Notes: generated by a model not told the origin, from the letters alone. DNA of 55,381 nucleotides from Gammaproteobacteria bacterium (GCA_963575655.1 CAUYTY010000044.1:1-55381), one strand, 5' to 3'. Shown: positions 37,391 to 48,103, counted from the first letter of the stretch. Program-made: numbers and translations.

Positions 37391-37429
37391 CGCGTAGGGT
37401 GCGGTGAGAGACGAACCGCACCCTACGCG
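37391..37429. repeat. Perfect 15-bp stem palindrome
   Basis: CGCGTAGGGTGCGGT and its complement are separated by 9 bases. There is no T tract, so it is more likely a REP- or miniature-element-type palindrome than a terminator. Confidence 0.6.
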
Positions 37430-37549
37430 TTGCCCAGTCGATGATGAAATCTCTGTGCAATAATGAAGGACGAATACTCCCTGTGCGGCCTTCTTTTTCG
37501 CCGTGAATTTGGCACAGCAACGTAAAAATAACCCCTAGGAAAAAACTCG

Positions 37550-37572
37550 ATCATTTGTGTTACACAAATGAT
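37550..37572. promoter_or_regulatory. Palindrome ATCATTTGTG-TTA-CACAAATGAT upstream of the methyltransferase
   Basis: A perfect 10-bp inverted repeat with a 3-base centre, 44 bp before the original start codon at 37616. Its size and place fit an operator for a dimeric regulator, though this is inference from symmetry only. Confidence 0.45.
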
Positions 37573-37667
37573 GCGGCTCGCTCCTCACCGCATTCTACAC
37601 AGATTGGAGGAACAAATGAAGAGAATCGCCGTATTTTGCTATGGAATTATTGGCTTTTTGTTATTTA

Positions 37668-38811
37668 CTAACCTGCGCGTTGGTTAGGGGACAAGCAAGT
37701 AAAAATAATCTATTATTAGTCCAACCAAAAAATAAGACATGAAATTGCTAAAATTATGAAAAATTCTGATGGACGTTCTCTCGATCACTCTACCCTTGAG
37801 TATATAAGGCTTCAAGCAGTAAAAGCTGTACGTAAAGGAATGTCTCCTAGGGAGGTGGGCGAGATTTTCGGTATGCACCGATCGAAGGTGTACGAATGGG
37901 TGAAGAAGGCAAAAGAGATGGGTCTAGCTACGTTAAATGCGAAACCTGTCCCTGGAAGAAAATCCTTCATCAATGAACAGCAAGAAGGAATACTCGTATT
38001 CTGGCTGTGCGCATTTACCCCATTGGATTTTGAATTCTCGACAGTCTTATGGACAACTGAAATGATAAAGACATTAATAGAGAGGAAATTTTCTATTTAC
38101 ATGAGTCGTTCCGCGGTGGGCCGTTTTTTGCGCCGCATTAATTTAACTCCACAACGGCCAGTATATCGTGCGATAGAGAGGGACCAATTTTCAGTAGATA
38201 ATTGGATTAACAAAGAGTTTCCTAGAATCAAAGAGTTGGCAAGTAATGAGGGTGCTATAATCTATTTTCTTGATGAGGCTGGGGCGCGCACCGATTATCA
38301 CGCGGGTACAACTTGGGGGCTAGAAGGTTTAACTCCCATAATTCCCTCCACTGGTGGACGTTATCGCATAAATATGATCGCTGCGATAACTTCTGAAGGA
38401 AAGATGCATTTCCAAATAGGTCCCTCATCGCTCAATGGTGGTGCGTTTGTTGAATATCTAAAAATTTTGGCTCAAGAGAATTCATGCCCCATCTATATTG
38501 TAACAGACGGGTATTCTGCCCATCATGCAAAAGTAGTTAAGGAATATCTGGAGACGACAAATGGAAAGGTTAAAATATTCTTTCTTCCCACCTATTCTCC
38601 ACACCTTAATCCTGTCGAGCTAGTATGGAGCAATATTAAGACACAAGGAATTGCGCGTCACCTTATTCGTAATGTGGAGGAGTTAAAAAATAAAGCTACT
38701 CAACTTTTAGAGGATTTAAAAAAATCGCCAGAGAAAGTCAGAGAACTTTTTAAAGAAGAATCCGTCCAATATGCTATTTAGCTGGAGTCCCCTAACCAAC
38801 GCGCAGGTTAG
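37668..38811 (+). mobile_element. Intact IS630-family insertion sequence, 1144 bp
   Basis: Terminal inverted repeats begin CTAACCTGCGCGTTGGTTAG and match over 25 bp (37668-37692 and 38787-38811). The TA duplication flanks both sides (37666-37667 and 38812-38813). It holds one complete transposase gene. The same right end occurs at 55332-55381, so the element is multicopy and apparently recently active. Confidence 0.95.
37756..38781 (+). CDS. IS630-family transposase, full length
   Basis: 341 residues. An N-terminal winged HTH (SPREVGEIFGMHRSKVYEWV) is followed by a Tc1/mariner-like DDE domain: Asp in IYFLDEAGARTD, Asp in IYIVTDGYSAHH and Glu in LPTYSPHLNPVELVWSNIK. It cuts at the element ends and inserts at TA. 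All catalytic residues are present and no stop interrupts it. Confidence 0.95.
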   Translation: MKNSDGRSLDHSTLEYIRLQAVKAVRKGMSPREVGEIFGMHRSKVYEWVKKAKEMGLATLNAKPVPGRKSFINEQQEGILVFWLCAFTPLDFEFSTVLWTTEMIKTLIERKFSIYMSRSAVGRFLRRINLTPQRPVYRAIERDQFSVDNWINKEFPRIKELASNEGAIIYFLDEAGARTDYHAGTTWGLEGLTPIIPSTGGRYRINMIAAITSEGKMHFQIGPSSLNGGAFVEYLKILAQENSCPIYIVTDGYSAHHAKVVKEYLETTNGKVKIFFLPTYSPHLNPVELVWSNIKTQGIARHLIRNVEELKNKATQLLEDLKKSPEKVRELFKEESVQYAI

Positions 38812-39671
38812 TAATGCGAGCCTGCTCTATTTTGTTGGTTTTGTTGGTAACCTGCCTTTCCTGCCAAAGACGGTTGACTCTGGTTTTGCACCCTCTCTAC
38901 CTTTTGCGATTCTACTCAATATTGCGTTCATTGCTATTTTCGGGCTGCAACATTCTTTCATGGCCCGCCCAGAATTTAAACGCTGGAGTTCCCGGTTCCT
39001 AGAAGAATCTATGGAACGGAGCACCTATGTGATATTAGCAAGCCTCTTGCTCTTCATGTTGTCCTGGCATTGGCAACCCTTGCCAATGGCGGTTTGGAAT
39101 ATTACCAATCCTCCGGGATATTTTATTCTACGTGGATTGTTTTGGTTGGGATGGGGTTTGGCAATATTTTCATCGGGATTGATCGATATTCTCGATCTGA
39201 CGGGCCTGCGTCAGGTCAGCGCTTACCTAAAGGGTGTTCCCCATGCCCCTCCTGAATTTAAGATACAATCTATTTATCGATATATTCGACACCCGATAAT
39301 GCTGGGCACGCTCATTGGTTTGTGGGCAACTCCAACAATGACAGCCGGTCATCTGTTGTTATCGGTAGGATTCAGTACTTATATCTTTGTTGGCATCGTC
39401 TATGAAGAAAGAGATCTGGCTGGAATTATCGGGGAAAAATATCGAGACTACCAACGAACGACAAAAATCATAATTCCTTTTGTCTTTTAACAAAGCAACT
39501 CCCAGGCATTCATATCAAAAATAGATGAATCGTCCACACTAGAAAATGGGATGCGTATCTAGCCAACAAGTATTAGTTACCAAAGTAACGGTTCAACGGT
39601 TTGCTAAGCAGCCAATTGGCTTTTGTTACGTTAATGGCAGTAAATCGACAAAGCGCAGAAGGTTCCCAATA

Positions 39672-40289
39672 ATGGCTGATCTGTTCGAGCCAATTGTCCG
39701 CCACTTCGATAGCTGCGACTATTTACCGACATGGCGGGCTATGCAGCAATTCACTGCTACGCGCACCCCTCTGACCCCCGATGAAATTTGGTTGTTGGAA
39801 CATCCGCCCATTTATACCCTGGGCCAAGCCAGTCGCCCTGAACATCTCCTGAACCCTGAAGCTATTCCGGTCATTAAAACAGATCGAGGTGGTCAGGTTA
39901 CCTATCATGGCCCAGGACAAGTCGTTGCCTATACGCTCCTGGATATTGGACGGCGTGGACTGGGAATACGACACCTGGTGAATATGTTGGAACAGGCGGT
40001 GGTAAACCTACTTAGGGATTACAATATCACTGCCCATGCTCGTCCCGAAGCTCCCGGCGTCTACGTGGGAGCGGCCAAGATTGCCTCCTTGGGGCTACGG
40101 GTCCGCCATGGTCGTGTCTATCATGGATTGGCCCTCAATGTTGCGATGAATCTCTCTCCTTTCGCCCGAATTAACCCTTGTGGATATCCGGGTCTAGCGA
40201 TTACTCAACTCTCTGATCTTGGCGGTCCTATCGATTCAGCGAAGGTTGCCAAGGCATTATCTATACATTTGCTTGGGGTTTTAGGGTGA
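39672..40289 (+). CDS. lipB: Octanoyltransferase LipB
   Basis: 205 residues. Family motifs are [29 protein letters not shown] and [16 protein letters not shown] (catalytic Lys), with the catalytic Cys in [11 protein letters not shown]. It moves octanoate from acyl carrier protein to lipoyl domains, the first step of lipoate assembly. The ATG at 39672 gives the normal length; 42 extra upstream codons look non-coding. The ribosome-binding site is weak. Confidence 0.95.
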   Translation: MADLFEPIVRHFDSCDYLPTWRAMQQFTATRTPLTPDEIWLLEHPPIYTLGQASRPEHLLNPEAIPVIKTDRGGQVTYHGPGQVVAYTLLDIGRRGLGIRHLVNMLEQAVVNLLRDYNITAHARPEAPGVYVGAAKIASLGLRVRHGRVYHGLALNVAMNLSPFARINPCGYPGLAITQLSDLGGPIDSAKVAKALSIHLLGVLG

Positions 40290-40357
40290 ACTATGTCATC
40301 GTCCGGTAACAATCGCGCCGTAGAGTTTGCTTCAATCAATCTTACGAGGTTCATCGC

Positions 40358-41395
40358 ATGAAATTTCTAAGAAATACGGTATCTACCCTGTTAGTGACAG
40401 GTATAACCCTTGCGTTTCCGATCCAAGCCGCTGAGATTACTGGTGCCGGCGCTACCTTTCCCGCACCGATCTACGCTAAGTGGGCCGATGTCTACCAAAA
40501 GGAAACCGGTCACAAGATCAATTATCAGTCCATTGGTTCTGGGGGCGGCATCAAGCAGATCACGGCTAAGACCGTAGATTTTGGTGCCTCGGACATGCCC
40601 CTCAAGCCCGAAGATCTGGAAAAAAGTGGATTGATTCAATTTCCTGCGGTAATTGGCGGTGAGGTATTGGCATATAACCTACCCGGCGTCAAATCCGGTG
40701 AGGTGCGTCTGACGCCTGCCGTTCTTGCCGATATCTATCTCGGTAAGATCACCAAATGGAACGATAAAGCCATCGCGGATCTAAATCAAAAGCAGCCTTT
40801 GCCTGACCAGGCTATTGCCGTGGTTCGCCGTGCCGACGGATCAGGCACCACCTTCCTCTTCACCAATTACCTATCCAAGGTCAGCCCCGAATGGCAGCAA
40901 AAAGTGGGTGAAGGCACCGCCGTACAATGGCCCGTGGGTCTTGGTGGTAAGGGTAACGAGGGCGTCGCCGCCTTTGTTCAACGCATCCCCGGCGCTATTG
41001 GTTACGTAGAATTCGCCTACGCCCTGCAGAACAAAATGAGTTATGTGTTGCTACAAAACGCAGCGGGCAACTATCCCGTACCCGGCAATGCTTCCTTCAA
41101 GGCCGCAGCGGCCCAAGCGGATTGGACCAAATCTGCGTTTTACGAGATACTGACCAATGAATCGGGTAAAGATGCCTGGCCAATTACCGGGGCTACCTTC
41201 ATCCTGATGCATAAGGCCCAAGACAAGCCACAACAAGGTACTGAGGTCTTAAAGTTTTTCGACTGGGCCTATAAAAATGGCGCAAAATTGGCCGAAGAAC
41301 TTCATTATGTACCGTTGCCTGATAGCCTAATCAAGACCATTCGCACCAGTTGGGGCGAAGTCAAAGACGCATTCGGCAAGTCAGTCTACCAATAA
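40358..41395 (+). CDS. pstS: Phosphate ABC transporter substrate-binding protein PstS
   Basis: 345 residues with a signal peptide cleaved near [11 protein letters not shown]. Phosphate-binding motifs are [43 protein letters not shown] and [11 protein letters not shown]. It delivers periplasmic phosphate to PstCA. First gene of the pst-pho operon, 68 bp after lipB. Confidence 0.97.
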   Translation: MKFLRNTVSTLLVTGITLAFPIQAAEITGAGATFPAPIYAKWADVYQKETGHKINYQSIGSGGGIKQITAKTVDFGASDMPLKPEDLEKSGLIQFPAVIGGEVLAYNLPGVKSGEVRLTPAVLADIYLGKITKWNDKAIADLNQKQPLPDQAIAVVRRADGSGTTFLFTNYLSKVSPEWQQKVGEGTAVQWPVGLGGKGNEGVAAFVQRIPGAIGYVEFAYALQNKMSYVLLQNAAGNYPVPGNASFKAAAAQADWTKSAFYEILTNESGKDAWPITGATFILMHKAQDKPQQGTEVLKFFDWAYKNGAKLAEELHYVPLPDSLIKTIRTSWGEVKDAFGKSVYQ

Positions 41396-41418
41396 TTAGA
41401 GGATAATCCTCCACCACC

Positions 41419-41462
41419 AATTCCCGCAACGCGCATTAGGTAGCGTCGCGGGAATTTTCTTT
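41419..41462 (+). terminator. Stem-loop between pstS and pstC
   Basis: AATTCCCGC pairs with GCGGGAATT (41419-41427 with 41448-41456), followed by TTCTTTT. Such a partial terminator would allow more PstS than membrane components to be made. Confidence 0.7.
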
Positions 41463-41477
41463 TGTGCATAAAACACT

Positions 41478-42431
41478 ATGGCCCATCATTCCGCTTTCTG
41501 GCATCGCTTTGGCGATTGGTTGTTTTTCAACCTAAGTCGATTCTTCGCATTACTGACTTTGCTCCTGTTATTGGGGATTATATTATCGTTATTGCATGGC
41601 GCAATGCCGGCTATCGATCGTTTTGGTTTTGCCTTTCTGTGGACCGGTGAATGGAATCCGCCCAAGGATCGGTTTGGCGCAATGATCCCCATCTACGGTA
41701 CGTTAGCTACCTCCACGGTGGCGTTGCTAATTTCGATCCCAATTAGCTTCGGCATTGCATTATTTCTAACCGAACTGGCGCCAGCTTGGTTACGCCGTCC
41801 CTTGGGGATCACCATCGAACTCTTGGCCGGGATCCCCAGTATCGTTTATGGAATGTGGGGCCTGCTGGTCTTTGTGCCGATATTCTCTCAGCACATCCAA
41901 CCATTACTCGCGGCAACCCTGGGGAAACTTCCTCTCATCGGTGCATTTTTCGAGGGACCACCACTCGGTATCGGTATCCTTAGCGCAGGGATTATTTTGG
42001 CGGTAATGACGATTCCCTTTATTGCCTCGGTAATGCGTGACGTATTTGAGACTACACCTGCAATGCTCAAAGAATCGGCCTACGCCCTCGGCGCCACGAC
42101 CTGGGAGGTGATCTGGCATGTGGTCCTGCCCTATACCAAAGTTGGTGTTATCGGTGGCATCATGCTGGGGCTGGGGCGTGCCCTTGGGGAAACCATGGCG
42201 GTAACCTTTCTTATTGGCAACACGAATTTCTTCAACGGGATATCCCTCTTCCTGCCGGGAAATAGTATCGCTTCGGCCTTGGCCAATGAATTTGCTGAGG
42301 CCGACTCGCCACTCTATACTGCCGCATTGATTGAACTTGGATTGATCCTGTTCGTGATTACACTAATCGTGTTGACGCTCGCAAAGTTGTTGCTCATGCG
42401 ATTGACGATGCGCGAAGGAAATTACACATGA
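41478..42431 (+). CDS. pstC: Phosphate ABC transporter permease PstC
   Basis: 317 residues, about six membrane helices beginning [19 protein letters not shown]. The cytoplasmic coupling motif is [20 protein letters not shown], and the conserved [14 protein letters not shown] follows. Forms the channel with PstA and overlaps pstA by 4 bp. Confidence 0.97.
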   Translation: MAHHSAFWHRFGDWLFFNLSRFFALLTLLLLLGIILSLLHGAMPAIDRFGFAFLWTGEWNPPKDRFGAMIPIYGTLATSTVALLISIPISFGIALFLTELAPAWLRRPLGITIELLAGIPSIVYGMWGLLVFVPIFSQHIQPLLAATLGKLPLIGAFFEGPPLGIGILSAGIILAVMTIPFIASVMRDVFETTPAMLKESAYALGATTWEVIWHVVLPYTKVGVIGGIMLGLGRALGETMAVTFLIGNTNFFNGISLFLPGNSIASALANEFAEADSPLYTAALIELGLILFVITLIVLTLAKLLLMRLTMREGNYT

Positions 42432-43276
42432 ACATCCCTTTACGCAAATTGCGCGCGGTCAAGAATTACGTTGCCTTAGCTATTTCCATGATGGCCATGG
42501 CATTCGGCCTTTTTTGGGTGATCTGGATTCTTGCCACAACCATCGATCTGGGCATCACGAGCCTCTCATTACAATTGTTTACCGAGATGACCCCACCACC
42601 TGGATCTGCTTCCGGTGGTTTGGCCAATGCCATTGTCGGTAGTCTGATCCTGGTGGTGCTGGCGACGCTAGTGGGTACGCCGGTGGGATTGATGGCGGGG
42701 GTCTATCTGGCAGAATATGGTCGTCACACCTGGCTTGGACACATGACACGGTTTATCAACGATTTACTATTGTCATCACCTTCCATTATTGTCGGCCTGT
42801 TCATCTATGAGGTTTACGTAGCAAAGGTCGGACACTTCTCCGCTACGGCAGGAGTGGCGGCGCTGTCGCTGATCGTCATCCCCGTGGTGATTCGTACAAC
42901 GGAAAATATGCTTCGCTTGGTACCTAACGGGTTACGTGAGGCGGCTTTTGCGTTGGGCGCACCGAAGTGGCAGGTTATTGGCAAAGTAACCTTGAAGGCG
43001 TCCCTCACCGGTGTTACGACCGGGGTATTGCTGGCCGTAGCCCGAATCTCCGGTGAGACAGCGCCCCTGCTGTTTACCGCATTGTCCAACCAATTCTGGA
43101 GCCTTGATATCAATGCGCCCATGGCCAGTTTACCAGTGACAATCTTCAAGTTTGCCATGAGTCCCTTCGAGGATTGGCAGGATCTCGCTTGGGCAGGTGT
43201 CTTTTTAATCACCCTGGGCGTTCTTGGTCTCAATATCCTTGCCCGTGCACTATTTTTGCGTGAGAACAATAGTTAG
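42428..43276 (+). CDS. pstA: Phosphate ABC transporter permease PstA
   Basis: 282 residues with six predicted membrane helices. It carries [14 protein letters not shown], the coupling motif [20 protein letters not shown] and [14 protein letters not shown]. Partner of PstC; ATG overlaps the pstC stop (ATGA). Confidence 0.97.
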   Translation: MNIPLRKLRAVKNYVALAISMMAMAFGLFWVIWILATTIDLGITSLSLQLFTEMTPPPGSASGGLANAIVGSLILVVLATLVGTPVGLMAGVYLAEYGRHTWLGHMTRFINDLLLSSPSIIVGLFIYEVYVAKVGHFSATAGVAALSLIVIPVVIRTTENMLRLVPNGLREAAFALGAPKWQVIGKVTLKASLTGVTTGVLLAVARISGETAPLLFTALSNQFWSLDINAPMASLPVTIFKFAMSPFEDWQDLAWAGVFLITLGVLGLNILARALFLRENNS

Positions 43277-43287
43277 GATTCCTGAAG

Positions 43288-44073
43288 ATGATGAATAGAA
43301 ATTCTTCGGTCGCTGCGGGGACGTGTCAGATCTTGATGCGAAATCTCAATTTCTACTATGGAAAATACCAGGCCTTGAAGAATATTGAGATCGAGGTATT
43401 CAAGCAGCGAATCACTGCCTTTATCGGACCTTCCGGTTGTGGCAAGTCGACACTACTCCGAGTCTTGAATCGCATGTATGACCTCTATCCAGAACAACGG
43501 GCAGAGGGAGAAGTTCTACTGAGCGGTCGGAATATTCTCGACCATGATATCGACGTGAACGAATTACGCGCCAAGGTCGGCATGGTCTTTCAGAAGCCCA
43601 CGCCTTTTCCAATGTCAATCTACGACAACATCGCATTTGGTGTCCGCTTACACGAGCGACTAACCCGCGTCGATATGGACGATCGCGTCGAATGGGCCTT
43701 GCGTAAAGCTGCACTTTGGGGTGAGGTAAAAAACAAGCTCTCGCAGAGTGGGATCAGTCTTTCCGGTGGACAGCAACAACGCTTGTGTATTGCCCGGGCG
43801 ATTGCAGTAAAACCAGAGGTATTATTACTGGACGAGCCTACCTCGGCGCTGGACCCGATTTCAACGATGCATATTGAAGAATTACTGCAAGAGTTGAAAC
43901 AGGATTTTACCATTGTCATTGTTACCCACAATATGCAACAAGCGGCTCGTGCCTCAGACTATACTGCCTACATGTATCTTGGCGAATTGATAGAATTCGG
44001 TGTTACCGATCAGATTTTTGTCAAGCCCAACAAAAAAGAAACTGAAGACTATATCACCGGTCGTTTTGGTTAA
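43288..44073 (+). CDS. pstB: Phosphate ABC transporter ATPase PstB
   Basis: 261 residues. Walker [21 protein letters not shown]-loop [14 protein letters not shown], signature [14 protein letters not shown], Walker [13 protein letters not shown] and H-loop IVTHNMQQA. Powers phosphate uptake through PstCA. Confidence 0.98.
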   Translation: MMNRNSSVAAGTCQILMRNLNFYYGKYQALKNIEIEVFKQRITAFIGPSGCGKSTLLRVLNRMYDLYPEQRAEGEVLLSGRNILDHDIDVNELRAKVGMVFQKPTPFPMSIYDNIAFGVRLHERLTRVDMDDRVEWALRKAALWGEVKNKLSQSGISLSGGQQQRLCIARAIAVKPEVLLLDEPTSALDPISTMHIEELLQELKQDFTIVIVTHNMQQAARASDYTAYMYLGELIEFGVTDQIFVKPNKKETEDYITGRFG

Positions 44074-44096
44074 TCGCTGGAGAGGAAACAAACTAA

Positions 44097-44819
44097 ATGT
44101 TTACTAAGGACCACACCGCCAAGATGTACGATCAAGATCTGGATTCCATCCGAAGCCGAGTATTGCTCATGGGGGGCTTAGTGGAAAATCAGATTCGTTC
44201 TGCAATTGCTGCTTTCTCTGAAGGAGATGCAGACAAGGCCGATGCCATAGACACAGAGGACCATCGGGTCAATGCCTTGGAGGTAGCTATTGATCTAGAC
44301 TGTGCCCAGATTATTGCACGTCGCCAACCAGCCGCAGTGGATCTGCGAATGCTCATGGGGATCAGCAAGATTGTTACGGACCTGGAACGATGTGGTGATG
44401 AAGCAGCCAAAATCGCACGAATGACGCGGACGATCTACAGTCGTGATATGTGCCGGGTATCCTGCATTACCGATGTGCGCGACATGGGCAATCTTGCCGT
44501 AGAGATGTTACGTACCGCCCTGGATACCTTTGTACGACAAGATGCGATAGAAGCCGCTAATATTGTACGTGAGGATCTGGAGATCGATGGTAAATTTAAG
44601 GGTATCACGCGTCAATTGATCACCTTCATGATGGAGGACCCGCGCATGATCTCCAGCGCCCTGGAGATCATGCTGATCGCTAAAGCAGTAGAGCGCATCG
44701 GTGACCATGCCAAGAATATCGCAGAGCAGGTGATCTACATCGTGCGAGGTACCGATGTGCGCCATGTAGCTATCGATCGTCTGGAATTGGAAGCCAAGGG
44801 CGAAAATCGTCACGGGTAA
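44097..44819 (+). CDS. phoU: Phosphate signalling protein PhoU
   Basis: 240 residues, two three-helix bundles with the repeats LGMGGLVENQ-type and DLERCGDEAAKIARM / AVERIGDHAKNIAEQVIYI. PhoU links transporter state to PhoR and keeps PhoB off when phosphate is plentiful. 23 bp after pstB. Confidence 0.97.
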   Translation: MFTKDHTAKMYDQDLDSIRSRVLLMGGLVENQIRSAIAAFSEGDADKADAIDTEDHRVNALEVAIDLDCAQIIARRQPAAVDLRMLMGISKIVTDLERCGDEAAKIARMTRTIYSRDMCRVSCITDVRDMGNLAVEMLRTALDTFVRQDAIEAANIVREDLEIDGKFKGITRQLITFMMEDPRMISSALEIMLIAKAVERIGDHAKNIAEQVIYIVRGTDVRHVAIDRLELEAKGENRHG

Positions 44820-44825
44820 ATAACT

Positions 44826-45527
44826 ATGGCTGGCGTAACCCCTCGTTTGTTAGTAGTCGAAGATGAACCGGCGATTCGCGAATTGCTCCGCACAACCTTG
44901 ACGCCAGCGGGTTTCGAGGTAGAAGTTGCCGAGAGCGCCGAGGCTGCCCTTACGTGTCTATGCGAATTTCTTCCAGAGGCTATTCTCATCGACTGGATGC
45001 TGCCCGGGATTTCTGGATTTCAATTGTTGCGACGATTACGTACAGAGGCCCGGACACGCAATCTGCCATTAATTTTGCTCACTGCTCGGGGCAGTGAGTC
45101 GGATCGCGTTACCGGTCTAGAAAGCGGTGCGGATGATTACATCACCAAGCCGTTTAGCCCACGGGAATTGGTCGCACGGTTGCGGGCGGTATTACGTCGG
45201 CGTGCGCCTCAACATGCGGGTGACTTTCTGGAACTGGGTGGCGTGCGGCTCGATCCATCAGCGGTGTTGGTTTCTGTCAAAGATCAGCACTGCCCTCTCG
45301 GACCAACGGAATTCAAACTTTTGCGTGTACTTATGGCCCATCCCGGGCGAGTATTCAGTCGCTGTCAACTATTGGACCTAGCCTGGGGAGAGGAGCGCTG
45401 TGTAGAGGAGCGAACCGTCGATGTCTCTATCCGTCGCCTACGAATCGCCCTGACGGATGCCGGCGGTGCGGGTGAAGCGCTGATCGAGACGGTGCGCGGC
45501 GTAGGTTACCGGTTTACCACCCCATGA
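44826..45527 (+). CDS. phoB: Phosphate response regulator PhoB
   Basis: 233 residues. Receiver domain with LLVVEDEPAIRELL, phospho-Asp in ILIDWMLPGISG and KPFSPRELVARLRAVLRRR. OmpR-type winged helix at the end (LGPTEFKLLRVLMAHPGRVF, ERTVDVSIRRLR). It activates the phosphate regulon. Its stop overlaps the phoR start. Confidence 0.97.
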   Translation: MAGVTPRLLVVEDEPAIRELLRTTLTPAGFEVEVAESAEAALTCLCEFLPEAILIDWMLPGISGFQLLRRLRTEARTRNLPLILLTARGSESDRVTGLESGADDYITKPFSPRELVARLRAVLRRRAPQHAGDFLELGGVRLDPSAVLVSVKDQHCPLGPTEFKLLRVLMAHPGRVFSRCQLLDLAWGEERCVEERTVDVSIRRLRIALTDAGGAGEALIETVRGVGYRFTTP

Positions 45528-46945
45528 ACCTTTGGATGGCCTTTCTCCTTCGCCTGTTGCTGCTATTTACCTTCGCGGTCATGGCGAACCTGTTCTTTGG
45601 TCCATGGACGGCGGTAGGCATATTGGTAGCGGGTTTTATTTTGATCCATGGCTACCACCTGTGGCAGTTGGCTCGTTTGCGGGATTGGCTGGCCCAACAG
45701 ACTCGTGAGGAGGGGGGAAGTGTGGGGACTGCCCCGCTCCCGGATGCGTTGGGTGCCTGGGGCGACGCTTTCGCGGCCCTTTTCCGGCTACATCGAGCGG
45801 AACGTGCCGCCCAACGCTATCTAACCACCGCCCTGGCACACCTACGCAAGGCGGCAGAGGCACTGCCAGAGGGCGTGGTGTTGTTGGATAAAACCATGCA
45901 CATCGAATGGGTGAACCCCCAATCCGCACGGGATCTAGGTATTGATCCAGAGCGAGATCGTGGGACCCTCATCACCCACCTTGTTCGGGACCCGGAATTC
46001 AGTACCTATCTAGCGGTGGGGGGAGACGCCATCGTACTTCATCGTTCAGGAGAACCCGCACGAACCCTTTCGGTGGCGGTGGTGCCCTTTGCGGAGACAG
46101 GACGGCTACTCATTAGTCGCGACATTTCAGCCATTGAACAGGCAAACACGGTGCGTCGCGATTTTATTGCCAACGTATCCCATGAGCTGCGCACCCCGCT
46201 AACGGTGATCGTTGGTTTCTTAGAAAATTTGCTGGATGAGGCACACGAGAGTGAAAATGCAATCAATACCACCGACTCTACCGCCGCAAGGGCACGCCAT
46301 TCTGCATTGGCGCTGATGTCGGAACAGGTAGGACGGATGCAACAACTAGTGGACGACCTCCTGACGCTATCGCGCCTTGACGAATACCGTATTCCCGAGT
46401 ACGAAGAAACGGTAGACGTACCCGCCCTGTTGGCAGAGTTGGCCAAAGAAGGCATTGCTCTCTCTGCGGGAAATCACATCATCACCGCAAATATCTCCGC
46501 GACAGTACCTCTGCGTGGCAATCCGCAAGAGCTACGAAGCGCATTTACTAATCTTGTCTCTAATGCCGTGCGTTATACATTGGAAGGGGGCAGAATTACG
46601 CTACGCTGGAAACTTATCGGCGAACAGCCGGTTTTTGAGGTAACAGATACCGGGGTAGGGATCGCCCAAGAGCATATTCCTCGACTTACCGAACGTTTCT
46701 ATCGCGTCGATAAGGGACGCTCCTCCGCCACCGGTGGCACGGGTCTCGGTCTTGCTATTGTTAAACATGTGGTACTCCGCCACGGTGCCCGCTTGGAGAT
46801 TCAATCCGAATTAGCGAGGGGAAGTACCTTCCGGGTCATATTCCCAAGTGAACGAATAGTGCGGGACATCGCAATCATTGATGAACAGATAATTTGCCGC
46901 CCATTATTGCTCAATAATCGTATAATAACCATTGAGGGGGAATAA
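45524..46945 (+). CDS. phoR: Phosphate-regulon sensor histidine kinase PhoR
   Basis: 473 residues. One or two N-terminal membrane helices, a PAS domain (~95-200, GVVLLDKTMHIEWVNPQSAR), HisKA with FIANVSHELRTPLTVIVGFL, then HATPase with LRSAFTNLVSNAVRY, DTGVGIAQEHI and [14 protein letters not shown]. Somewhat longer than the E. coli enzyme (431). Last gene of the pst-pho operon. Confidence 0.95.
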   Translation: MNLWMAFLLRLLLLFTFAVMANLFFGPWTAVGILVAGFILIHGYHLWQLARLRDWLAQQTREEGGSVGTAPLPDALGAWGDAFAALFRLHRAERAAQRYLTTALAHLRKAAEALPEGVVLLDKTMHIEWVNPQSARDLGIDPERDRGTLITHLVRDPEFSTYLAVGGDAIVLHRSGEPARTLSVAVVPFAETGRLLISRDISAIEQANTVRRDFIANVSHELRTPLTVIVGFLENLLDEAHESENAINTTDSTAARARHSALALMSEQVGRMQQLVDDLLTLSRLDEYRIPEYEETVDVPALLAELAKEGIALSAGNHIITANISATVPLRGNPQELRSAFTNLVSNAVRYTLEGGRITLRWKLIGEQPVFEVTDTGVGIAQEHIPRLTERFYRVDKGRSSATGGTGLGLAIVKHVVLRHGARLEIQSELARGSTFRVIFPSERIVRDIAIIDEQIICRPLLLNNRIITIEGE

Positions 46946-47255
46946 TTACATCGTATATCAGGTTGCTAACGCCTATGAATACCTTCAGCACGTAGGTTGA
47001 TCTGAACATTTTTTTGAGAAGCTCAACTTTGAAACGTAAGCAATTCGCAGAATAATTATGTTGAACTCCCTTCGTCAACCCAACCTATGCGCTAAAATAC
47101 CTCCGAGGTGTTTCGTGCACTGTGCGAGCACGAGACGACCTAATCCATATATTTCACCAGAAAAGAGTTATACCCCTGATGACGCAGAAAGATCATGAAA
47201 ATATGGCTATACACGCAATATTTATCTAATTTTCATTCATCCTAATCAACACCGT
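46946..47255. other. Intergenic region after phoR
   Basis: About 310 bp, AT-rich. No gene, terminator or repeat was recognised. It must include the promoter of the mntA-hepT pair. Confidence 0.4.
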
Positions 47256-47546
47256 ATGCGCCTAACACCAAAAGAGATAGAGCTAATCAAAAAAGCCTTT
47301 CATGAAATCATGGGGGATGGAAGAATTTATCTCTTTGGTAGTCGCGTGGATGATACTAAAAGAGGAGGAGACATCGATCTCTATCTGTGTCCTCGAGAGT
47401 GTACGGACAACATGCATCAAAAAAAGATTAAATTCTTAGTAAAGCTTGATGAATACCTTGGTGAGCAAAAAATCGATGTAGTGATTGCTAGGGATCAAAC
47501 CAGGCTCATCGAACAAGAGGCGCTAAGAACGGGCTTAGAATTATGA
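47256..47546 (+). CDS. mntA: MNT-type nucleotidyltransferase antitoxin (MntA)
   Basis: 96 residues. Minimal nucleotidyltransferase fold with LFGSRVDDTKRGGDIDLYL: Gly28-Ser29, Asp39 and Asp41. MntA antitoxins add AMP groups to the HEPN partner and so inactivate it. The stop overlaps the hepT start by 4 bp. Confidence 0.9.
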   Translation: MRLTPKEIELIKKAFHEIMGDGRIYLFGSRVDDTKRGGDIDLYLCPRECTDNMHQKKIKFLVKLDEYLGEQKIDVVIARDQTRLIEQEALRTGLEL

Positions 47547-48103
47547 CAAACAAAATCGAAACTTTCGCCGAAAGACTTTATGAGTGTAACCGCCATAAAG
47601 AGAAATTACTGTTTTCCGCCAAGCGCCTTGAGGCTCTTATGCCCCTAACTATCGCCAGGTATGAGGAGCTGAGCATGGAAGAGGAAAGTTTTATCGATCA
47701 AATGGTTTTCCGATTCTCGAAACTTCAAGACGCGCTTGGCGAAAAACTTTTCCCATCATTGCTTGAACTCATGAGTGAAGAAGTAAAAAGCAAACCATTT
47801 ATTGATCGGCTTAATCGTATAGAGGAATTGGGAATATTATACAAAGACGAATGGATGGAATTAAGAAGAAAAAGAAACGAGATTGCTCATGAATATTCTT
47901 TCAACAAAGAGGATGTCGTCTGTGGTATCAATGACATCCATAACTCTATTCGGAAGCTTGTTGGTATTTATAACACCTTTTATAGCTACTGCATGGGACG
48001 GTTTGAATTTATCAAAAATTCTCAATTTTTGGCTCAAATGAGCAATGGCAACCATTATATAGAAAACAGCAAAAAATCTGAATTAAGCCAAGTTGCCACC
48101 TGA
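47543..48103 (+). CDS. hepT: HEPN-type toxin (HepT-like) with element-derived C-terminus
   Basis: 186 residues, all helical, with the RNase motif Rx4H in RRKRNEIAHEYSFNK (~108-117). HEPN toxins cut RNA unless modified by MntA. ATG overlaps the mntA stop (ATGA), the classic pair order. The last residues SELSQVAT and the stop codon lie in the left inverted repeat of a family B element, so the native C-terminus has probably been changed. The element also supplies a terminator. Confidence 0.85.
   Translation: MTNKIETFAERLYECNRHKEKLLFSAKRLEALMPLTIARYEELSMEEESFIDQMVFRFSKLQDALGEKLFPSLLELMSEEVKSKPFIDRLNRIEELGILYKDEWMELRRKRNEIAHEYSFNKEDVVCGINDIHNSIRKLVGIYNTFYSYCMGRFEFIKNSQFLAQMSNGNHYIENSKKSELSQVAT

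Larger units (their letters stand above)
37616..39490 (+). pseudogene. mddA: Methanethiol S-methyltransferase-like gene (MddA family), split by an IS630 element
   Basis: Removing the insertion and one TA (37668-38813) restores a 243-codon frame starting at the ATG at 37616 with GGAGG upstream. The protein would have several membrane helices and the family features GFVGNLPFLPKTVDSG, LQHSFMARPEFKRW, GLRQVSAYLKG, YIRHPIMLGTLIGLWATPTM and YEERDLAGIIGEKYRDY. Such enzymes methylate methanethiol to dimethylsulfide. In the interrupted state a 239-residue frame starts inside the IS right end (38771, MLFSWSPLTN) and runs in frame into the gene, lacking only the first ~18 residues, so some product could be made. 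Confidence 0.8.

Noticed and set aside
40290-40357. Pho box upstream of pstS
   Set aside because: TGTCATCGTCCGGTAAC only partly resembles a PhoB site; one half is weak and no proper 11-bp repeat is seen.
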